DNA of 64,000 nt, taken from assembly GCA_035048495.1 (NCBI GenBank), contig CM068548.1, positions 1,488,001 to 1,552,000 on the forward strand, written 5' to 3'. This DNA comes from Euptelea pleiosperma. Lineage: Eukaryota; Streptophyta; Magnoliopsida; Ranunculales; Eupteleaceae. Of this stretch, positions 55,170 to 64,000 are shown piece after piece; positions within the stretch are counted from its first letter, which is position 1; each line of letters starts with the position of its first letter. A program made the translations under genes and the position numbers. Below the pieces are notes generated by a model. The model was not told the origin of the DNA and searched no databases. It worked only from the letters and a program-made list of their open reading frames with translations.

Positions 55170-56205
55170 GTGGGTTACCAAAGGACAAATAGCAAACCTG
55201 GTCGCAAAACTACTAGGCAAGAAGGAGACGCTTGCCGACAAGATGACAGCTATAGCAACTTGCGTACCTCGAGATTCTCTTTTGTGGAGGATATTCAGAA
55301 ATATCAAGCTCCGAGCTCGTTTTCTTATCCAAAGTACCCGACCTATGCAGGAACATCTGATTCGGTGAACCACGTGCTACGCTTCAGAATGGCGATGACC
55401 ATGTGGGAGTTTGAGGACCAACTACTGTGCCGAATGTTTCCTTCCACCTTAAGCGATGAAGCCCTTGTTTGGTTCAATTAACTGCCTCCCCGGTCGATCT
55501 GCAATTTCACCGAGCTTAGCACCAAGTTCATCACTCACTACTTCTGTAACAAGCTGTGCAGTAAGGACGTGGACGTACTCTTTGACATCAGGAAAAACTC
55601 CAATGAGATGATCAGGGAGTTTACCAAGAGATTTCGGGTGGTGATGATGATAGTAGAGCAGTATGACGATAAACACACCATCACCGCTTACCGGAAAGCC
55701 CTTCCAGTCACTGTTGATCTCTATCGGTCTTTGACCAAGAATCGGCTCATGAATATGGAGGCGCTATTCAAAAGAGCAGAAAAATATGCCAAGCTAGAGG
55801 ATGACATCCATTGGCATGGACAGAAGCCAGATGCATCTGTCCATGAAGTGTCGGAGTCTCCGAAGGAAGAGAAACTGAAGAAAGACACAAAGAAAAAAGA
55901 AAAAGACAAGGTGGCGGCGAGACCGTTGGGGATAGTGAGGCTAAGAGATCGGAGAGAGTTTGCCTTGTTGAACGCATCCCTCGGCCATGTGCTCAATCAG
56001 ATCAAAGATGAGAAATACTTGAGATGGTCCAGCCCATGAATCAAGAGACAAAGGACATGAGAGATAAGAGCAAGTTCTGTGATTTCCACAAAGATCATGG
56101 ACACGACACCGATAAATGCTGGATCCTAAGGCATTGGATTCAAGATTTGATTAAGCAAGACTATCTAAAGCAGTTCTTAGCCCAAGAGGTAGTCAGAGAA
56201 TAGGG
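55170..56205 (+). pseudogene. Gypsy gag remnant
   Basis: Frames 55170-55481 and 55569-56039 give the Retrotrans_gag region (YPTYAGTSDSVNHVLRFRMA, MFPSTLSDEALVWFN, FITHYFCNKL, SNEMIREFTKRFR). A Lys/Glu-rich linker and a knuckle near 56078-56120 (FCDFHKDHGHDTDKC, CX2HX4HX4C) follow. TAA at 55479 and TGA at 56037 interrupt. Gag would form the particle and bind RNA. Confidence 0.85.
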
Positions 56206-56371
56206 GGCCAGGCCCCACGTTGGGGCACCACCAGCTCACAACAACCACAATGCATTACGCAGGCACGGAGGGATCATCTACGTCATACACGACGATGTCC
56301 GATAACTATCATGTAAGGAGGAAGAAAGACAACGGAGGGCCAAGATCCGAAAGCTACAGAAAACTAAAGAG

Positions 56372-56886
56372 GTGTATAACCTAGGCCGAGGCCCCCGGAT
56401 GTCCGAACCAACAGATCCTACCGACACAAACATGGATTCCGTCATCAGCTTCTCCGAACAGGATCTAGAAGGGGTGGAGCATCCACACGATGACCCCCTA
56501 ATCCTGACCTTTCCGATTGGCACGCATGAAGTGCATCGCATCCTGGTGGACCCTGGAAGCTCGGCTGAAATCCTATTCATTGAAGCGTACAAGAGAATGG
56601 GGCTGCCTCCCACTTCACTAGAGCAACCCAGCATCCCGTTGATCAGATTCAACGGTCAGAAGGTGTATGCTTGAGGAACGATCACTCTGCCAGTCAGATC
56701 TGACTCAGTAATTACCATGACTCAGTTCATGGTCGTCGACGCTCAATCTCCCTACAATGCCATTCTCGGGCAAGGATGGATCCACGAGATGAAGGCTGTC
56801 CCCTCTACCTATCACCAGATGATCCGATTTCCCACCGAGTAGGGGGCGATGGAGATCAGGGGAGACCAAATGTCAACTAAGAGATG
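56372..56886 (+). pseudogene. Gypsy protease remnant
   Basis: Reads FSEQDLEGVEHPHDDPLILT and VDPGSSAEILF, the retropepsin-like active site with DPGSS where many Tat elements have D(S/P)GSS. Then, after a TGA near 56672, FMVVDAQSPYNAILGQGWIH is the conserved C-terminal flap region. The W LTR enters at 56887 within the segment that connects to RT. Confidence 0.82.
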
Positions 56887-57848
56887 TGATATTCGCTCAA
56901 AAGTGCTTATTTTAAGCAATTATCCTTTTAGCGTTATCGCATTCTCCTACGTAAAAATACTCTATTTATCTACTTTTCTACGTAAGAGTCTCTTGTGTTG
57001 CGTAGAACACACTTTTCTGGACGAAATGGTATATTTGCATGCATTAAACACATTTTCGGAAGTCTAGATATGAAGTCATTCTGATAGAGTCTCATTACGC
57101 GCTTCTTCTGTCGCAGGAAACCCCGATGGGATGATTCTCGAGACTTGTGGGCCCAAATCGATCATGAAAGCCCATTATCAAAGCTTAAAGAGCCCACATG
57201 CTATGACTAGAAGATATGGGCCAAATATGGGCTGAATAAGAGGACCAAAAAGCCGGCCCAAAGAACGAAGAGAGCAGGAGAGCCAATGACCAAGAGACGG
57301 ACCAAAGCGTTTAAAGCCACATGAGTCAGCAAGGAATGATAGTCGACTCTACTGGAGAAGCGTGAGGATGGTCACAGTGAAGACCAGGGTTCCAGACCCT
57401 CCGCCAGTGCTTTTTTCCATTTTTTTTGATACTTTTTCTCTCATCTCTTCTTATTCTCTCTCTCTCTTCATCTCTCGATCCTCGAATCTACTGACCTAAC
57501 CCCAGAACTCCTACCCATCGGCTCTATCTCATCTCCCTTAGCTTTCTGACCGTTGGATCTTCCATCGGACCGTTGGATCTTCAATCGGACCGTTGGATCT
57601 CTTTAGATCCGTCGATCTACCAATCTGGGTCCCAATCAAGTCACCATCCATCCGATCGCCTTCAGAATGCCTGTCACATCATCTTGTGAGACGATGGACA
57701 TCATCAGTCCATGTGGGCCAGTAGCCGGGCCCATCATCATCGACCCGCTGTCCGACCAGTTAGTGGACCCCGCGAATTTCAAAAATAATTTTAATTAAAT
57801 GGGGGGTCCACTAATTGGAGAGATTCCCCATAGAAAAGTAGGTTTCTA

Positions 57849-57851
<3 letters not shown>

Positions 57852-57883
<32 letters not shown>
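57852..57883. repeat. Poly-A tract in W LTR
   Basis: 32 consecutive A residues, followed by AT-rich sequence. Confidence 0.95.
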
Positions 57884-57886
<3 letters not shown>

Positions 57887-58029
57887 AAAAATTATTTTTC
57901 TTATTTTTTTTATTCAAAAAATCCCCTATTTCCATTAAAGGAAATAGGGAAGCTTTAAAAGGAGAAGGATAGGGGTTCGTTCGAACCCTAATCCCTCTCC
58001 CCTCTTCTCCTCTCCTTCCCCTAATCTTC

Positions 58030-58191
58030 TGCCCACGTTTTCGCCTTCTTCTTTCTTCTCTTTTCTTCTTTTTTCTTCTTTTCTTCTTCTTCTTCCTCCT
58101 CCATCTTCGCCGGAGTTGCAGGCAGCAACTCCGGCCATCTGGTCCTCGTTCTCCTCCTCCTCCTCCTTCTTCTTCTTCTTCTTCTTCTTCT

Positions 58192-58237
<46 letters not shown>

Positions 58238-58380
58238 TTTCTTCTTCTTTTTCTTGTTTCTATTTTCGTTTTTTTTCGTTTTCTACCGGAGTTGCAGCCT
58301 GCAACTCCGGCCGGCAGCGCCCCCCCACCAGTCCAGTCCTCCTTCTTCTTCTTCTTCTTCCTCTTCTGCTCCTTCTCCCT
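58030..58380. repeat. (CTT)n / polypyrimidine tract in W LTR
   Basis: Long imperfect CTT repeats on the + strand with C interruptions, resuming at 58338-58380. They lie just downstream of the TATA-like box, so they would be in the R/U5 leader if the LTR is transcribed (inference). Confidence 0.9.
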
Positions 58381-58496
58381 CCTCTCGCCTACGCTCCCTA
58401 TTGCTGCGTGCAGCACGAACGCGTCCTCCTTCTCTTGACGCTGCACCAACGGTACCGCCTCCACCACGCTTGAGTTGCAGGTCCGCCTGCAACTCC
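58110..58496 (+). other. Three CCGGAGTTGCA stem-loops in W LTR
   Basis: 58110-58134, 58286-58310 and 58472-58496 each read (CCG)GAGTTGCA...TGCAACTC(CGG) with 10-11 base stems and short loops. They are spaced about 176-186 bases apart. The same core survives in the inverted W copy near 50570-50640 in weaker form. Confidence 0.75.
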
Positions 58497-59743
58497 GGCC
58501 ACCTGCTGTACGTTTGTCCACCCTTGGCTACCACTGTTAAACCTCCAACTTGCTGGTGCGCCTCCACAAGCCGCCGTCTTCTTCTTCACCTGCTGCCACC
58601 AGCCACAAGAGGGACGCCTCCCTCTTCCTTCAACGTCTCCACCAAACCACCATCGCCTGCGTGCACCGTTTCTCCGCCTACTACAGCTGTGCACGCACCA
58701 CCGTGTGCTCCTGCTACTTCTGTCCACCCGTGCGTGCTCCCCACCACAGTCTCCTCCCTTCCTCATGTGTTTCCGGGGTTGAAGCCGGCCAATTCCACTC
58801 TAAAACGCACCACCGTTCTGACATGCTGGTGAACTCTTCACCATTCTTCACCAACGTGCATCTCCACGCTTGGACGGCCTGCAACGTTCTGTTGCCTTCC
58901 ACCTGCTGCAACAACCACAGAGATCCAGCCACCTCTTGCAGAACACACCACCATGCACCCCCCGTCCATCTTCATAGCCTGATTCGTTGGTCTAAGGGTT
59001 GCGCTTGCTGCCACCTATCTTGCACATCGCTGCAAACCTTGAAGCCAACCACCAGCCTTGTCCTTCCACGTGCTACTGTAGCCTCCTCATAATGCATCAC
59101 GTGCACTACCTACAACCAATCACTTGGCTGGATCTCCTCGCCGTGCTCGACCACCCCATTTGCCGATCCAACATGGTGATCCTTTGCCATTGGTAAGTTC
59201 TTGAAAGGTGATCTTCTATCTTCCCTCATTAATCTTCTTTCTCTCCAAAATCTTTCTTTTTCTCTCTCCACTTCATTTTCTCTCTCTAACTCTCTCTCCA
59301 CCATTCTCTCTCTAGTTTCTTCCATTTTTCTCTCTCTACTTAGCTTTCATCTCACTTCCTCTTTCTCTCTCTACCTACCTTCATCTATCTAGATTTATTT
59401 TCTTCCTCTAAAAACCACTTTCTCTCTCTAGTTCTCTCTTTCTCTCTCTAGTTTGTTTTTTTTTTTATGCTTTATAATTTAGTTATTTTTACTTGAGTGT
59501 AAGAGACATGTTCGATTGAATGAAGTTGATTTGAATAAAATTATGTCCATTCTCTGCAAATTTTCTGTCATTTTATGTTCATTATTGCGTTAATCCGACT
59601 AATACCGAGTGCGGATCGACATCCGACACGAGCCACTATGCAAAACTGCTCATTTTACAGGTTAAATGTCTCGGATAAATTAAAAATGTGTTGAAGTTAG
59701 GGTTTCCGTACCAACGACGCGGAAAAACCCTACTTTCAAGATG

Positions 59744-60280
59744 CTACTTGATAGCTCTCACCTTAGCGAGCTCGCTACCAAAGGCAGAAGACCACCGTCC
59801 GAAGTAAGATCACCAGGGAACGCTTCTACCTGATCTACACATGTCAGAGGTAGCATGCGGCCGCGAGCTCGTAGCTGGCCGACAGCTTGATAATGAGCTG
59901 GCAGCTCGACATCCGCCGATTGAAAAAATGTCGTCAACAGTTCTTTCCTACCTTCTCAATACGTCAGCGGGAAGGTCGTCAGCTTATATCTCAGCATATC
60001 AGCCAGCAGGGCTTTTCCCGGAATAAGAGAAAAGGAGAATCTAGAATGGGAAAAGCCCACAGTAGAGCCGATAGAGGAGGTGAACCTCAGAACCAAAGAA
60101 GATCCGAGAATAACCTACACCGGTTCAGTGCTAACCCCAGAAGAGAAAGAAGAAATAACAAAGTTCTTCACAGCGAATAAGAGTGTGTTCGCCTGGTCAC
60201 TCGAAGAGATGCCAGGGATCGACGTCGAAGTCTCTTGCCACAAGCTAAACGTCGATCGAAAATACCCTCCGGTGAGGTAG
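59744..60280 (+). pseudogene. Gypsy segment between protease and RT
   Basis: Resumes the polyprotein after the W LTR (ALTLASSLPKAEDHRP) and leads into EEKEEITKFFTANKSVFAWS then MPGIDVEVSCHKLNV, the usual RT lead-in. Several stops and frame changes between 59840 and 60080. Confidence 0.75.
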
Positions 60281-60892
60281 AAACCGAGGAGGACTGCACC
60301 CGAGAAACAGATAGCTATAAGAGATGAGATCAATAGGCTGCTAAAGGCAGGATTCCTCAAGGAAGTGAGTAACCTGAGATGGCTTGCAAACGTAGTTGTA
60401 GTGCCCAAGAAGAACGGCAAGATCAAGGTGTGCATTGACTTTACAAACTTGAACAAGGAGTATCCCAAAGACTCCTATCCGCTGCCAAGGATTGACCAGC
60501 TAGTGGATGCGACCACCGGGTACGGAATGCTATCCTTCATGGATGGATATTCAGGGTACAACCAGATTCCACTATACGGCCTCGACCAAGAGAAAACGGC
60601 CTTCACGACCGAGCGAGGCATGTTTTGCTATACAGTAATGCCATTCGGGTTGAAGAACACGGGAGCAACCTACCAAAGGCTGGTAAACAAGATATTCCAT
60701 GACTTGATAGGGACATCGATGGAAGTCTACATTGACAATTTGATCGTCAAAAGCAAGCAACGCGCGACGCATATGCAAGATTTAGAGCAGACCTTTCGCA
60801 GGCTACACCAACACCAGATGAAGCTTAACCCGTCAAAATGTATATTTGGCGTCACATCCGAAAAATTCCTAGGATACCTTATATCTCGGTAG
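60281..60892 (+). pseudogene. Gypsy reverse transcriptase remnant
   Basis: Reads RDEINRLLKAGFLKEV, VVVPKKNGKIKVCIDFTNLN, SFMDGYSGYNQIPL (first Asp intact), TVMPFGLKNTGATYQRLVN, and MEVYIDNLIVKSK. The last has Asn in place of the second Asp of YIDD, from a G-to-A change next to C (CpG context). It ends in a TAG at 60890 within the thumb. Confidence 0.9.
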
Positions 60893-61590
60893 GGAATCGA
60901 GGTGAACCCAGAGCAGATTCGGGCCCTGACTGACATGCCCTCCCCGAGGAATAGAAAAGAGGTCCAGAAGCTGGCAGGAAGGATAGCCGTGTTAAACCGT
61001 TTCATCTCAAGGTCAACTGATAGGTGCAAGCTGCTCTTCTACCTGTTTAGGAAGAATGACATCTTTGAGTGGACGGACGAATGCGAGCTAGCATTCAAAA
61101 AGGTGAAGGAATATTTAGCTCAACCTCCTATCCTATCTCACCCCGAGCTGGGGGAGGCCCTAGGACTGTACCTAGTGGCTACAGAAGGATCAGTGAGTGC
61201 GGTGCTATTTCGTGAAACAAATGAAGGGGAGAAACCTATCTACTTCTTCAGTAAAGCCTTGGTAGAGGCCGAGACCCGGTACACCATACTTGAGAGGGTC
61301 GCACTCGCCCTCGTCTAGGCATCCATGAGATTGAAACCATATTTTGAAGACCGGGTGATCACCGTCTACACCGAGTATCCCCTGAAGACTATACTTGGAA
61401 AGATGGATCTCTCGGGAAGAATGGCAAAGTGGGCCGTATACCTAGCTCAGTATGACATACGCTATGAACCGCGCACCTCCGAGAAAGGCAACGCCCTGGC
61501 AAGCTTCCTCGCAGATTTTTTGGTTCAGGATACGCCAACACCCGGAGACGGAGACACAGATGTTTTACCACTCCCAGAGGTTCTAGCTGC
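60893..61590 (+). pseudogene. Gypsy RT thumb and first RNase H
   Basis: Reads NPEQIRALTDMPSPRNRKEV, GRIAVLNRFISRS, FEWTDECELAFKKVKEYL (RT connection), then LGLYLVATEGSVSAVLFRE and IYFFSKALVEAETRY. The latter is the RNase H-like domain with YLVAT in place of the catalytic Asp motif, as usual in Tat elements. TAG near 61316 interrupts before RLKPYFEDRVITVYTEYPLK. Confidence 0.85.
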
Positions 61591-61985
61591 TCTAAGGAAC
61601 CAGGGAGGATGGAAGTTGTTCACCGACGGATCGGCAAACGCCAGAGATTCAGGGGTTGGAATAGTGCTAATATCCCCAGAGAACCTATGCTTGGAGAAGG
61701 CAATCAAGCTTGGATTCAAAGCCTCAAACAATGAGGCCGAATATGAAGCCATGGTGGCCAGACTGACCCTAGCAGGTGACCTCAACATAGCCGATCTAGA
61801 TGTCTATAGCGACTCCTAGCTCGTGGTAAGTCAATACGGTGGAACTTTCCAGACAAGGGATGACAGAATGGGAGCATACCTGGAGGTCGTAAAGAACTTG
61901 ATTAGGCAGTTCGAGAGGATCAGCTTTCATCAGTTGCCATGCCACAAAAATTGACATGCAGATTCCCTAGCATACTTGTCCACTA
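61591..61985 (+). pseudogene. Gypsy second RNase H (aRH)
   Basis: Reads WKLFTDGSANARDSGVGIVL (first catalytic Asp), ASNNEAEYEAMVARLTLA (Glu) and DLDVYSDS (Asp), then TAG at 61818. It continues weakly to LAYLSTMIS near 61980. This extra, archaeal-type RNase H assigns the element to the Tat lineage. Confidence 0.88.
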
Positions 61986-63057
61986 TGATAAGTGAAACCT
62001 TCTGTCGGGCACAATTTGGCAACACACGAGACTGAAAGTGGGTGGAGTGTGTGCTTTTGTCATTTCTAGGGCTTCCAAGGTATGGATAGTCTCGTTGGTC
62101 CGTGAGAGTGGTAATGCGTGTGTGTTGTCTCTTCTGAACGACCACAAACGTAATGGCATCCATTTCATACAACATAACTTGACTGAACTGTCCTTCACTA
62201 ACATCGTCATTCTGAACAACCACAAATATAACAGGGGAGCTGATTGATTAATGTCGCTTCCAGTTCGTCATTCCCCAAGAAGGTGATCTTAATCTAGTCA
62301 TGCTGAATGGGTCCCTCAGCCTGTCACACTGAAGGATTGAGGAATGTTCAAAATACATCCAACGGTTTCAAACATTGTTAAGTGGAGTCATCCTTTGCTC
62401 AAGCGGTCTCAAAAGGAAGTGATTCAATTAGTCCTTAGTTATCTTTTGTTGTCCTATTTTTAAACAATGGAAAGAAAATCTCCAGATATCAATAACATTA
62501 ATAGGTTCATTAAAAAGGAGAAGATCTCCAAGTCTCAATAACATTGATAGGTTCATTAAAACGATGTGACAAACATCTATGCGGCAGGACAACTCCATAA
62601 CATTTTAGGTGCCGGATTCTTAATAGTTTTCCTACCCTAAATGGAATCCCCTAGGCCCACAAAGGATAGGCTTATTCTCTTGCTTTAGTCCATTCCCCTA
62701 AAGACGGGGATTGTGTCACTCAAACATTAATCATGTAGTAATCTGGCATAAAGTCCTTAGAAGAGGAACATCTATCCGGTATGGTTCATTAGGAATTATC
62801 TTTTTTTATCTAAACTTGAGATTCTATATTTCTTCGGTAAATCTCACATATACTGAAGGAAAACACTAAGTCAAATTCTAGATGAATTTCGACAGAGTAT
62901 AACCTTATCACAATATATCAGAAGATCATTTTTTCTGTCCCTAGAGTCCTATATTTATAGAGTTCTAGGGCGGGGTCTGCACATGTTGCAGACTCACCTT
63001 TATAAGAAAAAAATGATTAAAATAATAAAAAATTACAAATAATCTTTAAAAAATAAT
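61986..63057. other. Unassigned sequence right of the gypsy element
   Basis: No integrase, LTR end or host gene was recognised. 62495-62570 contains a short imperfect duplication ('tccaatatc.ataacatt.ataggttcattaaaa'). Confidence 0.4.
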
Positions 63058-63410
63058 TACATACGGTTGTAGGGTTCCTAGAGATACACAACCGTATGGC
63101 ACTAGCTCTGGCAGATTCTACACATTTTTCAAGAAAAATGGCACTGTGCTTTTCTAAAAAAATGAGAACTCTCCTTGAAAATCTAACTACATATGGTTGT
63201 GTAGGAAGTGATCCTACACAACCGTATATCATTACTTTTTGAATCTCCTGCACGAATCTCGAGAAAAATGACATGGGTGCTTTTCTGGGGATATGAGGGA
63301 TATTTTTGGAAATGTAATTGCATACGGTTGTGTAAGAGGAGGTCCTACACAATCGTATGTGAATAGTTTTTCATCTCACTGTGCGGATCTCGAGGAAAAT
63401 GGCACAACGA
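63020..63410. repeat. Three 131 bp tandem repeats, each with a hairpin
   Basis: Hairpins at 63061-63097, 63191-63228 and 63322-63359 pair ATACGGTTGTGTAGG with CCTACACAACCGTAT around short loops. The spacing is 130 and 131 bases. The unit also contains 'tctcgagaaaaatg.ca' and 'gtgcttttct'. The third unit is followed directly by the frame at 63381. Confidence 0.85.
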
Positions 63411-64000
63411 TTAATGGCCGCGCACAAGGGCAGTGATAGAAGATCTTGGGCCAACTGGTGGACAAAATCGTTTAAAGGCCAAACTTCTGAAGAATGGTTC
63501 TTGGGGCTACTTGCCTATCTGATCTCCCTCTTTCTGTGTCCGCAGCCACCAGCCCATACGGTAGTGGAAGGTTCTTTCTACGCAGCTGCCATGACCTTTC
63601 ACTGAAAAAAGATATGCTGGGCCTCGACCGTGATGATGCAATTGTAACAGGGCATGAGTCAGTACAAAAAGACCCTGCAAGACCGGGCGGTGAGCTGGGA
63701 AGGGAAGACATTGCCCTCCAAGGAAATCTATCTTTTTGGCCCCTTCTGGTTGTTGCAGCTATGGGCCTCCGAGCACTATGATAAAGTGGCCCCTTATGTA
63801 CTGACCCGAGATCCCAAGAAGACGGTGAGGGCCCTAAAGTATGCCAATGAAAACCCGCACATGTTTGGTATAGGGACAATCTTCAACATTTTGAACACAG
63901 AGATACACTTCCGGGCTCGGGCGTATGGGGAGCCGTTCTACCAAGGGGAGCCGCTCCTGCCAATCGATACCGTGGGGTTGGTCGTACATGAAGCCGACGG
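63381..64000 (+). pseudogene. Plant-mobile-domain-like fragment, runs off window
   Basis: 63405-63605 reads NWWTKSFKGQTSEEWFLGLL then AYLISLFLCPQPP. After frame changes, 63660-64000 reads PSKEIYLFGPFWLLQLWASE followed by HYDKVAPYVLTRDP and FNILNTEIHFRARAYGEPFY. This resembles the plant mobile domain (PMD) family: an aromatic-rich start, a hydrophobic 'AYxxSLFLxP' helix and an 'FWxLQLWxxEHY' motif. PMD proteins act in TE silencing or are carried by TEs. A TGA near 63603 and a shift suggest a TE-borne or decayed copy. The C-terminus is outside the window. Confidence 0.5.

Larger units (their letters stand above)
56887..59738 (+). mobile_element. Complete solo LTR, family W, 2.85 kb, inside gypsy
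   Basis: TGATATTCGC to CTACTTTCA, flanked by AGATG at 56882-56886 and 59739-59743. Removing it with one AGATG rejoins the gypsy frame. Contents: a run of 32 A at 57852-57883, TTTAAAAGG TATA-like box near 57954, a long CTT tract (58030-58260), three CCGGAGTTGCA stem-loops, then CT-rich DNA to 59460. The F- or K-rich frames here (58116-58832, 58021-58521) come from CTT/AAG repeats and are not genes. A partial inverted copy is at 50560-51778. Confidence 0.88.
54923..61985 (+). mobile_element. Degenerate Ty3/gypsy internal region, Tat lineage
   Basis: Order: PBS, gag, zinc knuckle, protease, [2.85 kb W solo LTR], reverse transcriptase, RNase H, second RNase H. The extra RNase H after the first is the hallmark of the Tat/Ogre lineage. 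No integrase or 3' LTR is visible; the sequence becomes unrecognisable after about 61985, so the 3' part is deleted. Stops occur about every 150-250 codons, and YIDN replaces YIDD. This is an old, inactive copy. Confidence 0.88.

Noticed and set aside
58021..58832. Long Phe-rich (+) and Lys/Arg-rich (-) open frames
   Set aside because: They are translations of CTT/AAG repeats inside the W solo LTR; no domain and low complexity.
63020..63410. CRISPR-like array
   Set aside because: Only three units of 131 bp with palindromes, no repeat-spacer pattern, in a plant nuclear genome.

Overview
The window is nuclear DNA of a flowering plant. The evidence is an RTEL1-type helicase gene with plant-like GT/AG introns, together with typical plant transposable elements: Ty1/copia, Ty3/gypsy of the Tat type, L1-type LINEs, hAT derivatives and MITEs. 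I cannot name the species. Long TE-filled introns suggest a medium or large genome. I found no bacterial genes, rRNA, tRNA or CRISPR.

The only convincing host gene is the C-terminal part of RTEL1 (regulator of telomere elongation helicase 1), + strand. Fourteen exons run from 12231 to 42892. All splice phases agree and no stop interrupts about 653 codons, although the introns total about 28.7 kb. The exons carry the TSGTLSP motif, helicase motifs V and VI, and a C-terminal harmonin-like segment. The N-terminal half (Walker A, iron-sulfur domain) was not found and probably lies upstream of the window.

Layout. 0.9-5.4 kb: decayed copia element holding a LINE 3' fragment. 5.7-6.3 kb: solo-LTR remnant (family 'Z'). 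7.4-11.8 kb: a three-level nest in which a LINE tail is split by a solo LTR, itself split by an inverted solo LTR of the same family, giving a 4 kb palindrome. 12.2-42.9 kb: RTEL1. One intron holds a LINE of about 7 kb (split by a complete Z solo LTR); another holds a young antisense copia (25.8-32.3 kb) split by a hAT MITE; others hold a hAT remnant, a tandem duplication, a Mutator-like MITE, inverted repeats, a partial Z LTR and an 85 bp LINE tail. 43.8-45.2 kb: MITE cluster in a probable 3' UTR intron. 47.6-50.6 kb: SIRE-like copia LTR and RT remnant, split by a second hAT remnant. 50.6-51.8 kb: inverted partial copy of a long LTR (family 'W'). 51.8-52.1 kb: SIRE-like gag fragment. About 52.5-62 kb: degenerate Tat-lineage gypsy (LTR, PBS, gag, protease, RT, RNase H, second RNase H) holding a complete 2.85 kb W solo LTR. 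63.0-63.4 kb: three tandem hairpin-bearing repeats. 63.4-64 kb: a plant-mobile-domain-like fragment running off the window.

Functionally, one housekeeping DNA-repair/telomere gene survives inside a dense record of nested insertions. Many insertions can be delimited to the base because target-site duplications remain. I found no convincing new multi-gene system. The most unusual structures are the nested inverted solo LTRs with snRNA-type promoter elements, the LTR hairpins, and the hairpin tandem array at 63 kb.
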